A DNA stretch of 64,000 nucleotides from Silvibacterium acidisoli (GCA_022870745.1 CP085323.1:3844001-3908000), one strand, 5' to 3'; numbered from the stretch's first letter, positions 9,659 to 19,348 are shown. The notes: a model not told the origin generated them from the sequence alone. Made by a program: numbers and translations.

Positions 9659-9692
9659 GAGGTGCAGATCCCTTACTGCGTTCGGAATGACT
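9659..9692. repeat. Dispersed repeat, GTGCAGATCCCTCACT type
   Basis: GGTGCAGATCCCTTACTGCG followed by TTCGGAATGACT. One arm of a family found again at 26451-26554 (both arms), 32786-32820, 34665-34700 and 59473-59507. Confidence 0.7.
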
Positions 9693-9721
9693 ATTCAGAG
9701 AATTAGCAGTCTAAAACGCAA

Positions 9722-9749
9722 AAAGCGGGAACCCGAAGGTTCCCGCTTT
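9722..9749 (-). terminator. Terminator of the cold-shock gene
   Basis: A perfect 12-bp stem (AAAGCGGGAACC/GGTTCCCGCTTT) with a CGAA loop, followed on the minus strand by TTTGCGTTTT. It lies just after the stop of the cold-shock gene; it could also stop readers from the transporter side. Confidence 0.85.
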
Positions 9750-9772
9750 GAACTGTGCCCGAAGGCAAACAG

Positions 9773-9976
9773 TTAGATGGCCTGAACGTTCTCGGCCTGG
9801 AGACCCTTGGGTCCCTTCACGACGTTGAACTGAACGCGCTGAGCTTCCTGCAGGCTGCGGAAGCCATTCGACTGGATCGCCGAGAAGTGCACGAAGATGT
9901 CTTCGTTGTTGGCGTCACGCGTGATGAAGCCAAAACCCTTAGCGTCGTTGAACCACTTTACAATGCCCTGTTCCAT
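9773..9976 (-). CDS. Cold-shock protein (CspA family)
   Basis: 67 aa, a single cold-shock domain. RNP1 is KGFGFITR (residues 13-20) and RNP2 is DIFVHF. The protein binds single-stranded RNA or DNA and acts as an RNA chaperone in the cytoplasm. The frame is open for 33 more codons upstream, but the family starts at MEQGIVKWF, and AAAGGA is well placed before this ATG. A long leader is likely, as in other csp genes. Confidence 0.95.
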   Translation of the reverse strand: MEQGIVKWFNDAKGFGFITRDANNEDIFVHFSAIQSNGFRSLQEAQRVQFNVVKGPKGLQAENVQAI

Positions 9977-10353
9977 GATGGGAGATTCCTTTATTACTGA
10001 ATTGCGCTTGAAAAAATCGAGGAAGGTATCGCGGCAGGCAGTGCTTGATGGAGCATCACGCTGTGTAAGACCCACTCAAAATACGAGCGTGACTTAAGTG
10101 TACTCCGCAGGAAGCCGCGAATCAATCCGTTTACCGGAAATTCAAATGCCGGGGATATAGAAAATAGGTCGGTGCTGGCGACTGTATTAGCCTGCCTGCA
10201 TGTGGATTTTTCCTTTATCTTCAATATCTTAGCGTGTATCCGTAAACCGTTCCGCGAAGAATTGGGCGGCTCTCAGAATGGCCCGAAAAATGGCTGGTAT
10301 AGGGCAGGTGCGGTGGTAGATTGGTCGAGTCGTCCGGGAGAGTGAGTCCAGCA
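9977..10353. other. 377-bp divergent gap: csp leader and two promoters
   Basis: The gap separates the cold-shock gene (minus) from a serine hydrolase gene (plus). It is richer in A and T than its surroundings near 10140-10220. csp mRNAs often have leaders of this length that control translation, but no specific fold was recognised. No gene is supported here. Confidence 0.5.
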
Positions 10354-11583
10354 ATGAGCGTAGCCACGAGTCTTTTGGCGGCGATTCGCCGCAGTGGTGT
10401 GATCTTTTCGCAATGGGAATTGGTCGTTCTGGCGGCCTGCTGCCTGCCAGCAGGTGCTTTCGCGCAGCAGATTCCGAATGGCAGGGAGATCGATGCCAGG
10501 GTCGGCTCGATCATGCAGCGGACGCAGGCAAAAGGCATGGCGGTGGCGGTTGTCGATCGTGGCCGCGTGAAGTATGTACAGGCCTATGGCGTGCGCAATG
10601 CGCAGGGCGATCCCTTACAGACGAACACCGTGATGTATGCAGCGTCGATCACAAAGGCCGTCTTCGCGTACAACGTGATGCAACTGGTCGACCAGGGCAA
10701 GCTCAGCCTGGATACTCCGATTAAGGACGATCTCGAAAAGCCGCTGCCGGAGTACGACACGACTCCCCAGTTCCGCGATTTTTACGGCGGATTCGCTGAC
10801 CTTGCCAACGATCCGCGATGGCAGAAGATCACTCCCCGTATGTGCCTGCAGCACTCGACGGGCTTTGCGAATTTCTGGTTTGCCGAGCCGGACCAGAAGC
10901 TGAAGATCCACTTCGAGCCGGGAACGCAGTACAGCTATTCCGGTGAAGGATTGCTGCTGTTGCAGTTCGCCATCGAGCATGGCAGCACCGGCAAGGGGCT
11001 GGGCATTGACCTGGGCGCGATGATGAAGGCGAACTTCGACCGGCTCGGGATGACGCGCACCTATATGACCTGGCGCAACGGGCAGGACGCGAATGTCGCC
11101 GATGGATGGAACGATAAGGGCGAGCCGCAGCCTCACAGCAAGCGCAGCAAGATACGCGTGGCCGGGTCAATGAACACGACCATCGAAGACATTCCGAAGT
11201 TCGCGGCGGCGCTGGTGGCAGGGAATGGGCTTAGCCCCGCTGCGCATGCCGAGATGCTGCGCCCGGCATTTCACATTACGACGGCGCACCAGTTTCCCAA
11301 CTTCGGGCCCGACGCGCCTGCCGCTCGACAACGCAAGGACCTGAACGCGGGCCTCGGTGTGATTCTTTTCGATGGTCCTCAGGGGCCAGGCTTTTACAAG
11401 GGCGGTCACGACGACCAGACCGCGAACACGATGGTGTGCATCGATCGTAGCCAGCGCTGCGTGGTGATCCTGTCGAACGATGTGCGTTCGGAGGCGGGCT
11501 TCGCCGAACTGGTGCGGTTCATTCTTGGCGACACCGGAGTGCCGTATGAATGGGAATACGGAGATTATGCGGGGAAGTCCTGA
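10354..11583 (+). CDS. Exported beta-lactamase-fold serine hydrolase
   Basis: 409 aa, serine hydrolase of the class C beta-lactamase/DD-peptidase/esterase fold. The nucleophile motif is SITK (Ser98, Lys101); the second motif is YSYSGEG, and KGGHDDQ stands at the place of the third (KTG/HxG). A signal peptide ends near AGAFAQ. The ATG at 10354 is used; a TTG 33 bases upstream is also possible. Substrate unknown: most bacterial members of this broad group are esterases or peptidases rather than antibiotic-degrading enzymes. The gene starts after a cspA-type divergent region and is alone. Confidence 0.85.
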   Translation: MSVATSLLAAIRRSGVIFSQWELVVLAACCLPAGAFAQQIPNGREIDARVGSIMQRTQAKGMAVAVVDRGRVKYVQAYGVRNAQGDPLQTNTVMYAASITKAVFAYNVMQLVDQGKLSLDTPIKDDLEKPLPEYDTTPQFRDFYGGFADLANDPRWQKITPRMCLQHSTGFANFWFAEPDQKLKIHFEPGTQYSYSGEGLLLLQFAIEHGSTGKGLGIDLGAMMKANFDRLGMTRTYMTWRNGQDANVADGWNDKGEPQPHSKRSKIRVAGSMNTTIEDIPKFAAALVAGNGLSPAAHAEMLRPAFHITTAHQFPNFGPDAPAARQRKDLNAGLGVILFDGPQGPGFYKGGHDDQTANTMVCIDRSQRCVVILSNDVRSEAGFAELVRFILGDTGVPYEWEYGDYAGKS

Positions 11584-11719
11584 AAACGGCTCTGTCGTGA
11601 CGGCGGCCGGATAGCGGAATCAACCTAAAGTTTCATGTTTCTGCCGGCTCCCGCCGCTGTCCGCATCCCACTTTACATCTGAGACAATGTCTTCGATTCC
11701 TACTGGAGCCCTCTGCTGA

Positions 11720-13273
11720 ATGTCTAAATCCGGCCTGGCTGTTGTTTCACGACGTTCTTTTCTCCTTTCCGCGTCTGCCGCTCTCGCTTCCCAGGGGTTG
11801 AACCCGCGCCTCTTCGCCGCTCCGTTGTTGAAACCGGACGAGCATCCCATTGTGGAAACGGCTCTCGGCAAGGTGCAGGGCGTGCTCTCGGATAACTCGC
11901 GCATCTTCAAAGGCATTCCGTTCGCGGCTCCTCCCATTGGGACGATGCGATTCCATCCTCCTGCAGCCGCGCAGCCGTGGAAGGGTGTGCGGCCTGCAGT
12001 GGACTTTCCCAACGCGGCAATGCAGCCGCCAACCGCATACCCGATCAGCGAAGACTGCCTCTACCTGAACATCTGGGCTCCCGAGGCGAAGGGAACCTAC
12101 CCGGTATTTGTTTACATTCACGGTGGCGGATTCACCGGAGGGCGCTCGTTCGAGCCGATCTTCAACGGCACGCAGTTCGCGAAGAACGGAATTGTATGCG
12201 TAACGGTGGCATATCGGCTGGGCTCGCTGGGCTTTCTCGATGTAGGTCCGCTGCTGGGTTCGCAGTATGCGGGCGCGGCAAACAATGCGATGCGCGATCT
12301 TGTCTCTGCGCTGGAATGGGTTCAGAAGAACATCGCGGCCTTTGGCGGCGATCCGAAGCAGGTGACCATCGGCGGCGAATCAGCTGGTGCCAAGCTTACG
12401 TGCCTGCTGATGGGCGTGCCGGCGGCGCAGGGATTGTTTCATGGAATGATCTCGGAGAGCGGCGGGGCGGAGCGTATCTGGCCAGCGGACAACGCGGCTC
12501 GCGTCGCGCATGGATACAACGATGTGTGGACGAAGACCGGCTCAAAGACTGGCGACCTGTTGACTGCCGATGCGGCTGCCCTGGTCGCGGCGCAGAGAGT
12601 GTTCATCCGCGACTGGCCGCAGCACTTCCCGTTGCGTGCGGAGATTGATGGCACGTTCGTTCCGCAGACGCCGATCCGCGCTATTCAGCAGGGATCCTCA
12701 CACGGTAAGCGGCTGCTTATTGGCACCAATCGCGACGAGAGCGCGTTGTTTATCGGACCGCATCCGGCAAAGGACGCAGCCGCAGCGGATTTGGGCAACA
12801 TCTCCGTTGAGCAGTTTGAGCCGGTGTACAAGCGCTATGCCAAGGTGTATCCGGACATGACTGTGGAACAGCGACGCATTCGCGCCGTTACCGCGGAAGA
12901 GTACTGGATTCCATCGGTGCGCGTGGCCGATGCGCACGTCGGCGGCGGCGGAGAGGCTTACATGTACCGCCTCGATTTCTCGGAGACGGACGGCAGGCTA
13001 TCCGGCTACGCCTATCACTCGCTGGATAACGTGCTGGTCTGGAATTATCCGCATAAGACCGCAGCAAATGCCGAAGCTGAAGCGATGATCGCCAGCCAGA
13101 TGCATAATGCATGGGCGGCGTTCATCAAGGGCGGAGCGCCTGCAGCAAGCGGACTGCCGCAATGGCCGCGCTACACGACGCAGGACCGCGCAACGATGAT
13201 CCTCGACACGCAGAGCCATGTGGATCAGAAGCCGGCCGAGCAGGAGCTGCGGCTGTGGGACGGTGTGATGTAG
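11720..13273 (+). CDS. Type B carboxylesterase, Tat-exported
   Basis: 517 aa, alpha/beta hydrolase of the carboxylesterase/para-nitrobenzyl esterase type. The N-terminus has a twin-arginine signal (SRRSFLLSASAALAS). The nucleophile elbow is GGESAGA (Ser221); the oxyanion segment is YIHGGGFTGG, and EDCLYLNIWAP is the family signature. AFGGDPKQVTIGGESAG is intact. Likely hydrolyses esters of plant-derived compounds in the periplasm. The minus-strand DUF3050 gene ends seven bases beyond its stop. Confidence 0.92.
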   Translation: MSKSGLAVVSRRSFLLSASAALASQGLNPRLFAAPLLKPDEHPIVETALGKVQGVLSDNSRIFKGIPFAAPPIGTMRFHPPAAAQPWKGVRPAVDFPNAAMQPPTAYPISEDCLYLNIWAPEAKGTYPVFVYIHGGGFTGGRSFEPIFNGTQFAKNGIVCVTVAYRLGSLGFLDVGPLLGSQYAGAANNAMRDLVSALEWVQKNIAAFGGDPKQVTIGGESAGAKLTCLLMGVPAAQGLFHGMISESGGAERIWPADNAARVAHGYNDVWTKTGSKTGDLLTADAAALVAAQRVFIRDWPQHFPLRAEIDGTFVPQTPIRAIQQGSSHGKRLLIGTNRDESALFIGPHPAKDAAAADLGNISVEQFEPVYKRYAKVYPDMTVEQRRIRAVTAEEYWIPSVRVADAHVGGGGEAYMYRLDFSETDGRLSGYAYHSLDNVLVWNYPHKTAANAEAEAMIASQMHNAWAAFIKGGAPAASGLPQWPRYTTQDRATMILDTQSHVDQKPAEQELRLWDGVM

Positions 13274-13279
13274 GCTCGC

Positions 13280-14059
13280 TCAGCGAGCCTGCTGGATCTC
13301 CTCGAGGATAGAATCCCAAAGCGCGAGCCGCGCCTGGAGAGCGCGTTCTGCTGCCTCCGCAGCTTCGTTCCACAGCCGCCCGTCTGTTCCGCAGAGGTCC
13401 GCGACCATGCGCAGTGACAGCGGTCCGTGGTTTTCGCCATCAACCTCAATGTGACGCTCCAGATACCAGGCGAAGATGGAAAAGTCTTTGCTGCGATGGC
13501 TCAGGTCGCGAACGAAGGCGCGAAACATCTCCGGGATGATGTCTTCGCGGCCGAAGGTGAAGGCTGCCGCCATGGCGTGAAGACTGCCGGACTCGATCAG
13601 GCTGAAGGTGCTTTGAACGAAAGCCCGGGCGGAGGACGGAACTGGCTGCAGTGCTTCCTTCAGCGGCTTCGAAGTCAGGCTGCCGAGGAGCGCGCGTACG
13701 GGCAACGTGTCTGCGCCCGACTGTTCCATCGCTTCGAGATACAGCTCGAAGTGGCTGACCGTGCGCCCTTCGAAGACGTCGGACTCCTCTCCGAGAACGA
13801 TCTCGTTGATGAAGCGGCGGCTTTGCGGAAAAGCCGATGGCACCCACGGAACCGTGACGCAGGTGAGCTGGTTTTGCAGAGCCTTGAGCAGGGACATGAA
13901 GTCCCACACGGCGAACACATGCGACTGCATGAACAGGCGCAGCTTCGCCGCGTCGTCGATTGCAGAGTACAGGGGATGCGTGGCAAGGTGCTGACGCAGG
14001 GGAGCGATGCGTTGTTCGATTGCTGCGATAGGGGCGAGATCGGCGATTACCTGGGACAT
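13280..14059 (-). CDS. DUF3050 protein (heme-oxygenase-like fold expected)
   Basis: 259 aa. The sequence HPLYSAIDDAAKLRLFMQSH, FAVWDFMSLLKALQ, FINEIVLGEESD and WYLERHIEVDGENHGPLS is typical of DUF3050, an all-helical family placed near heme-oxygenase-like and iron-binding proteins. His/Glu residues at regular spacing (HVFAVWDF, NEIVLGEE, YLERHIEVDGENH) could bind a metal. The ATG at 14059 is chosen; the frame is open further upstream only inside the kinase gene. It follows that PAS kinase gene by 17 bases on the same strand, so they are probably one transcript. Function unknown. Confidence 0.85.
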   Translation of the reverse strand: MSQVIADLAPIAAIEQRIAPLRQHLATHPLYSAIDDAAKLRLFMQSHVFAVWDFMSLLKALQNQLTCVTVPWVPSAFPQSRRFINEIVLGEESDVFEGRTVSHFELYLEAMEQSGADTLPVRALLGSLTSKPLKEALQPVPSSARAFVQSTFSLIESGSLHAMAAAFTFGREDIIPEMFRAFVRDLSHRSKDFSIFAWYLERHIEVDGENHGPLSLRMVADLCGTDGRLWNEAAEAAERALQARLALWDSILEEIQQAR

Positions 14060-14076
14060 TCTGTTCTCGGGTGTTT

Positions 14077-15597
14077 TCAGATGAGGGCGTCCGGCACCCA
14101 TCCCTGGCTGGCGTCGGGCGCAAGTTCCTTCGGCAGCCAAAGCGTGAAGACTGTTCCATGACGCGAAGGGGCGACCGAACTCTTTACGCACAGCCTGCCG
14201 CGATGCTTGTGCGTGATGCGCTGGCAGATCCATAAGCCAAGGCCGGTGCCATTGATGCCCTTGGTGGTATAGAAAGCCTCGAAGGCCTGGGTCTGCACCT
14301 CGGGAGGCATGCCGGTTCCGCTGTCAGCAATGGTGACGCGCACTCCTGCTATTCCGTTACGCCAGTTAGTCGAGTTGCGAGTGCGGATGATGAGGTTGCC
14401 GCCGCCGCGCATTGCATCGATCGCGTTGCCGATGAGATTGTTGAGCACCTGGCGGATGTCGGACTCGTAGCAGGTGAGCGAGGCATCGTGGCCGTCCTTT
14501 AGCTTGACCGGGATTCGCGCGTTGTTCAGGCGCGAAGCGTACAGCTTAAGCGCCTCGATAACGAGCTGCTCGATACCGAGGGTCTGGGCGCGCGTGGACT
14601 GGCGATGGAAGCGCAATGTCTGCGAGGTCACCTGGCCCATGCGCGTGAGCTCGCGGTCTGCGGTTTCGAGGTATTCCCGGGCCTGTTGTGAGAGCGAAGG
14701 GTCCTGCCGCGCCAGGAAGAGCAGGTTGGTGACAGCTTCGAGCGGATTGTTTATTTCATGCGCGATGGAAGCAGCGAGCTTGCCGACCGCGGCCAGCTTC
14801 TCGCTCTGCACCAGCGCGCGCTCGGCTGTCTTCTGCAGGGTGAGGTCGGTGAAGAAGACGGCAATGTCTTCACTCTCTTCCTGCGTGAGATTGGGAATGA
14901 TGGCGGCTCCGAGCAGCATGGGAATCAGCCGCCCGTCCTTCGCGCGATATTCCTTTTCGTAGGGTTGGGCGAAGCCGGTATCCTTCAACTGCACCAGTGC
15001 CAGTTTGTCTTTTTCGACGAACTTTTCCGGTGTCAGCTCGTCCCAGCGCACGCGGCCTGCCTGCACATCCTCCTCCGAGTAGCCGAGGATATCGAGCAGT
15101 GCGGGATTCATATACGAGAGTTCGCCCTGCGCATTGCCGATGTTGATGCCGACACTGGCGCGTTCAAGCAGGATGCGGAAGCGGTCTTCGCTGCGTCGCA
15201 GCGCCTGCTCGGCCTGGTGGCGCTCCGTGACGTCGACCCCATGAACGATAATGCCGCGAACGTGGCCCGTATCGTCGCGATCGGGCAGGTGCGTGACCAG
15301 CAGGACACGATTGCCCTCCAGGGTTTTCATGCGTGTTTCAAAGCGCTGCGTCCGGCCGGAAAGAGCGCCTTCCAGATGATGCCGCACGTTTTCGTACGAT
15401 GCCCCCAGCACTTCCTTCACCGGACGATTGAGGATCTTTGCCACTTCCAGCCCGAACTGCTCGCCGTACTTGCGATTGACCATGCGATAGCAGAGGTTTT
15501 CGTCGACGTAAGCGACGTACGCCGGCAGCGAATCCGCTATCAGGCGGAGCCAGATTTCGTCTGGTCTGGGATGGATGGAATTGTTGCCCTGGGACAT
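14077..15597 (-). CDS. PAS-PAS sensor histidine kinase
   Basis: 506 aa, no membrane segment. PAS 1 covers about residues 15-125 and PAS 2 about 135-260. The phospho-acceptor helix contains the H-box SIAHEINNPLEAVTNLLFLA; the ATPase domain shows N-box VLNNLIGNAIDAM, G1 DSGTGM and G2 GTGLGLW. It should autophosphorylate on His and pass phosphate to a response regulator, but none is encoded in the window. DUF3050 follows in the same unit. It closely resembles the second kinase at 40600-42171. The start is ATG with GGATTCGGACATG context. Confidence 0.93.
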   Translation of the reverse strand: MSQGNNSIHPRPDEIWLRLIADSLPAYVAYVDENLCYRMVNRKYGEQFGLEVAKILNRPVKEVLGASYENVRHHLEGALSGRTQRFETRMKTLEGNRVLLVTHLPDRDDTGHVRGIIVHGVDVTERHQAEQALRRSEDRFRILLERASVGINIGNAQGELSYMNPALLDILGYSEEDVQAGRVRWDELTPEKFVEKDKLALVQLKDTGFAQPYEKEYRAKDGRLIPMLLGAAIIPNLTQEESEDIAVFFTDLTLQKTAERALVQSEKLAAVGKLAASIAHEINNPLEAVTNLLFLARQDPSLSQQAREYLETADRELTRMGQVTSQTLRFHRQSTRAQTLGIEQLVIEALKLYASRLNNARIPVKLKDGHDASLTCYESDIRQVLNNLIGNAIDAMRGGGNLIIRTRNSTNWRNGIAGVRVTIADSGTGMPPEVQTQAFEAFYTTKGINGTGLGLWICQRITHKHRGRLCVKSSVAPSRHGTVFTLWLPKELAPDASQGWVPDALI

Positions 15598-15714
15598 GTC
15601 CGAATCCTTATTTTACGCGAGAAAAGGCAGGAAACTGAAAATGGAAGTTGCCTTCCGCAGGCGCCGAAAAGCGCTGGCCTCCGCGTCATGGATCTGTTAG
15701 AAAGAAACAGCCTT

Positions 15715-16365
15715 ATGCGACAGCGCGATTACTCGTTGCCGGCAGAACAGTTGCTGCCGGTGTGGCTGCTTCTGGCAGTTTTCGTCGTCCTTGTCTGGTC
15801 GTGGGTCAACGCCGCGGACCGGATGACCTGGTGGCTGGAAGCTTTCCCGGCACTGATCGGTATTCCCGTGTTGGCTGCAACCTACCGGCGTTTTTCTTTC
15901 ACTAGCCTGGCTTATGTGTTGCTGGCGATTCATGTCTGCATCCTGATGGTAGGAGCGCACTATACCTACGAGCGCGTGCCACCCTTCAACTGGCTGCGTG
16001 ATCATCTGCACCTGCAGCGCAACGACTACGACAAGGTAGGACACCTGGCGCAGGGGTTTGTGCCGGCCATTGTCGCCCGCGAAATTCTCATTCGGCGCAA
16101 GGTCGTGACCGGACGCTGGTGGCTGTTCTCGCTGGTGATGTGCGTGTGCATGGCGATCAGTGCCTGTTACGAATTGCTGGAATGGGCCGTGGCACTGCTG
16201 GAGGGAAGCGGAGCCGATGCCTTCCTGGGCACGCAGGGCGATCCTTTCGACACGCAGAGTGACATGTTCTGTGCCCTGATTGGGGCCGCCCTGGCGCAGC
16301 TTCTGCTATCCGGCGTACATAACCGCCAGATCGAACGGCTGTCCCTCATACCGCACAAATCGTAA
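15715..16365 (+). CDS. DUF2238/YjdF-like membrane protein
   Basis: 216 aa with about six membrane helices. The signature block NDYDKVGHLAQGFVPAIVARE, then SACYELLEWAVAL and DAFLGTQGDPFDTQSDMF, is that of the DUF2238 (YjdF) inner-membrane proteins; the Asp/His/Glu residues in it are the conserved polar ones. No function is established. An ATG 27 bases upstream (15688) is in frame; 15715 is chosen because GAAAG lies before it. Divergent from the PAS kinase. Confidence 0.87.
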   Translation: MRQRDYSLPAEQLLPVWLLLAVFVVLVWSWVNAADRMTWWLEAFPALIGIPVLAATYRRFSFTSLAYVLLAIHVCILMVGAHYTYERVPPFNWLRDHLHLQRNDYDKVGHLAQGFVPAIVAREILIRRKVVTGRWWLFSLVMCVCMAISACYELLEWAVALLEGSGADAFLGTQGDPFDTQSDMFCALIGAALAQLLLSGVHNRQIERLSLIPHKS

Positions 16366-16415
16366 AACGGCCCGCCGTGCGTAGAATGATCTGTCAGCAA
16401 ACGAGAGGAGCTCTC

Positions 16416-17927
16416 ATGGAGAAGATGGTTTGGAGCCGGAGGCAACTGCTGAAAACCACGGCCGGGATGGCCGCAGGCTCGGCGTTCTCCAGGCTGGCGA
16501 TGTCGCAAATGCCGCCGCCGGAGCCAATGAACGACGAGCGCTTCACATTTGTAACCACCACGGAGGCGAAACCGTGGCAGACTGCGCAGGTCTACAAGCC
16601 GACATTCACCTGGACGCTACTGAACCTGAACGTCGATCCCGCAAAGACGGTTGAAGATGCGCGGCCGATGCAGGGCTTTGGCGGCTGCTTCAACGAGCTG
16701 GGATGGACATCGCTTTCGGCGCTCAGCGAAGAGGACCGCGCGAGCGTGATGCATGAGCTGTTTGATCCGAAGGCCGGCGCACGCTTCAACTACTGCCGCA
16801 TGCCGATTGGCGCGAATGACTTTGCGACGGAAGCCTACAGCTACGACGAGACCGACGGCGACTTCGAGCTGAAGCACTTCAGCATCGATCACGACCGGAA
16901 GACGCTGATCCCGTTTATTCATGCAGCGATGAAGCATCAGCCGGAGCTCAAGCTCTGGGCCTCGCCGTGGACGCCGCCGGGCTGGATGAAGCGCAATCGC
17001 TTTTACGCCGAAGCGAAGGCTTACCCGGGGATGAAGGACAATGGCATTCGTCCAGAACAGGTTGGGCATGAAGGCGAAGACATGTTCATCCAGGAGCCGC
17101 GTTACTTCGAGACTTATGCGAAGTACTTTGGCCGCTTCATCGATGCGTATCGGGCCGAGGGTATCCGCGTGGGCATGGTGATGCCGCAGAATGAATTCAA
17201 CTCGGCGCAGAACTTTCCCAGCTGCACGTGGACTCCCGAAGGACTTGCGAAGTTTCTCCACTATCTCGGCCCGGAGATGCGCAGGCGCGAGGTGGATGTC
17301 TTCTTCGGCACATTGGAGCGCGGCAATCCGAAGCTGCTTGAGACCGTCATGATGGACAGGGAGGCAGCGGCATTCGTAAAGGGCGTGGGCGTGCAATGGG
17401 CGGGCAAGAACGCGCTGCCGCAGATTCACCGCGAGTTTCCGGCGCTCGTAATCTACCAGTCAGAGCAGGAATGCGGCGACGGCAGGAACGATTGGAGCTA
17501 TACAGGGTACTGCTGGCAGCTGATGAAGCATTACTTCCGCAGCGGCGCGTCCGGCTACATGTACTGGAATATCTCTACCGGGGACGGCGGCCTGAGCACA
17601 TGGGGATGGTCGCAGAATTCGCTCGTGAGCGTAAACCGGGACGCGAAGACATTTCGATACAATCACGATTACTATTTGCTGAAGCACCTGACGCATTTTG
17701 TCGACAAAGGCGCGAAGACACTGGAAACCAACGGCACCTGCGATGATGCGCTGGCCTTCGCGAATCCTGATGGTTCGATGGTTCTGCTGTTGCGCAATGA
17801 GCAGGCGCATGAGCAGCTTGTGCAGGTTGCGGTGGCAGGGAAGAGCGCGGTGGTGAAGTTGCCGGCGGACTCGGTGGCGACGCTTCAGATCAGAGGACAG
17901 GATCGAGGGGCAGGTGTCAGGGATTAG
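16416..17927 (+). CDS. GH30-family glycoside hydrolase, Tat-exported
   Basis: 503 aa. Twin-arginine signal (SRRQLLKTTAGMAAG) and strong ribosome site (GAGGAG). The TIM-barrel shows the GH30 landmarks: QGFGGCFNELGW at the first strand, RMPIGANDF, LWASPWTPPGWMK, the acid/base Glu in MPQNEFN (Glu260) and a Glu at the end of strand 7 in IYQSEQECGD (Glu350 or Glu352) as likely nucleophile. A C-terminal beta-sandwich follows (from about residue 425). GH30 members act on beta-glucosyl, beta-xylosyl or beta-fucosyl links; this one resembles the glucosylceramidase-like group, but the substrate is not clear. Confidence 0.9.
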   Translation: MEKMVWSRRQLLKTTAGMAAGSAFSRLAMSQMPPPEPMNDERFTFVTTTEAKPWQTAQVYKPTFTWTLLNLNVDPAKTVEDARPMQGFGGCFNELGWTSLSALSEEDRASVMHELFDPKAGARFNYCRMPIGANDFATEAYSYDETDGDFELKHFSIDHDRKTLIPFIHAAMKHQPELKLWASPWTPPGWMKRNRFYAEAKAYPGMKDNGIRPEQVGHEGEDMFIQEPRYFETYAKYFGRFIDAYRAEGIRVGMVMPQNEFNSAQNFPSCTWTPEGLAKFLHYLGPEMRRREVDVFFGTLERGNPKLLETVMMDREAAAFVKGVGVQWAGKNALPQIHREFPALVIYQSEQECGDGRNDWSYTGYCWQLMKHYFRSGASGYMYWNISTGDGGLSTWGWSQNSLVSVNRDAKTFRYNHDYYLLKHLTHFVDKGAKTLETNGTCDDALAFANPDGSMVLLLRNEQAHEQLVQVAVAGKSAVVKLPADSVATLQIRGQDRGAGVRD

Positions 17928-17970
17928 CTTCGGGTGCCGTATGCGATCCCTGATCTTGAATTGCTGATTC

Positions 17971-19293
17971 CTATTTTCTCACCCAGTTCTGGATCTGGCT
18001 GGTGAGGCGCAGCAGGCTTAGCTCGGCCCGAGTCATGGAGAAGCCGGCATCAAGCGCATCCTGGTAGCGTTCGCGTTCCTGAATGTGTGCCTGCTGCTCG
18101 TCTTTGGGAGCGGCCTGGGGTGCACCGGGAGCGCCGCTGCCGTTGGCAAGCTGCTGCTGCACGGATTCGAGCTGCTCCTGTGCCAGTTCGCTCTTGAGCT
18201 CGGCGACATGCTTCTCTATGCGCAGTTCGGCAAGGCTGTGGCGCAGGGAAAGCACCTGCTCGCTTACCGTGTTCCTTGATTGCTCGGCATCGGCACTGGC
18301 GCGCACAGCTTCTGCAGACGTCTCGCGCGCCTTGGCGCGGCGGGTCGCATCGAAGAGCGGAATCGTGATCTGCACGCCTACGTCGAAGTTATTGTGCTGG
18401 AAGCGCTGGTAGTACTCCGCGTAATTATTGAACTCGGCATAGCGGTTGTACTCTGCGCCGAAGGCAAGCTGCGGACGATAGTTGGCCTTCTCGTCGCCGT
18501 GCGACATATAGCGTTTGGAGCTCGCATTCTCCATGGCGGCGCGGATACCGGGATTGCTGTCCGCGATGCGCGCTTCGAGATGATCGTCGGCCGTGAAGTT
18601 CGGTTCGGAAGGAATCGATTTCGGATCGGTGACGAAGTCTGCCGGGTCCATGCCCGTCAGGTTGTGCAGCTTCTGCCGCTGCTGTTCGGCATCGTCTTCA
18701 ATATGCAGGCGCTTCTCGTCCACTTGTGCGGCGGTCAGTTGCGCGCGGGTCAGCTCCATGCGGCTGTCCACCCCGGCGACGAGCCGATCTTCTTCAATCG
18801 ACGCCAGCTTCTCCGCGTAGCCTTTTTCGTCGGACAACGCGACAAGCTCCTTCGTGTCCTTATCGAGCTGCAGGTAAGCGAGTGCGGTGTCGAGCGTTAC
18901 CTGGTCCTGGCTGTCGCGCAGCGAAAGCTGTGCCGAGTTCAACGCAGCGTGCGCAGCGCGAATGTACTGCGGCTGTGAGAACGAATAGAGCAGCGAGTTC
19001 GACGCCAGGTTGTAGATCGAGGGCTGACCGACGGGGAATCCGTAGGAGTAGCCGATGCTGGAGCCGAGAACGAAATTGGGCAGGTAGGCATCCTTCGACT
19101 CCGACAGTGCTGCGGCAGCGCGCTGCACATCTGCTGCCGACGCCCTCACAGTATTGCTGTTGCGCATGGCGAGGTCGACAACAGTCTGCAGAGATACCTG
19201 CGCATGCGCCGAAGAGGCGCACAGCAGCAGGAATCCGCTGACGATGCCGGTTGTTGCGTGTCGACCGATGCTCTTTCCCAAGCTCTTCCTCAC
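17971..19293 (-). CDS. TolC-family outer-membrane efflux protein
   Basis: 440 aa. Start at the GTG at 19293, because GGAGAA lies 8-12 bases upstream and it opens a signal peptide ending ASSAHAQ; the frame is open 74 codons further. The mature protein is the coiled-coil-rich outer-membrane efflux protein: two repeats with LQTVVDLAMRNSNTVRAS and YLPNFVLGSS at the first, IRAAMENASSKRYMSHGDEKANYRPQ-type helix and strand in the second. Third gene of a run after the adaptor and TPR genes. It would form the outer-membrane channel of an export system, but no inner-membrane pump is encoded here. Confidence 0.9.
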   Translation of the reverse strand: MRKSLGKSIGRHATTGIVSGFLLLCASSAHAQVSLQTVVDLAMRNSNTVRASAADVQRAAAALSESKDAYLPNFVLGSSIGYSYGFPVGQPSIYNLASNSLLYSFSQPQYIRAAHAALNSAQLSLRDSQDQVTLDTALAYLQLDKDTKELVALSDEKGYAEKLASIEEDRLVAGVDSRMELTRAQLTAAQVDEKRLHIEDDAEQQRQKLHNLTGMDPADFVTDPKSIPSEPNFTADDHLEARIADSNPGIRAAMENASSKRYMSHGDEKANYRPQLAFGAEYNRYAEFNNYAEYYQRFQHNNFDVGVQITIPLFDATRRAKARETSAEAVRASADAEQSRNTVSEQVLSLRHSLAELRIEKHVAELKSELAQEQLESVQQQLANGSGAPGAPQAAPKDEQQAHIQERERYQDALDAGFSMTRAELSLLRLTSQIQNWVRK

Positions 19294-19348
19294 TGCTACA
19301 GACTTCTCCGATTCTATCGGTCGATTGCCCGGCGATCGCGCCGCGATG

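Noticed and set aside
10354-11583. Antibiotic-resistance beta-lactamase
   Set aside because: SITK and a YSY motif occur in many esterases and peptidases of this fold; nothing points to a true class C enzyme.
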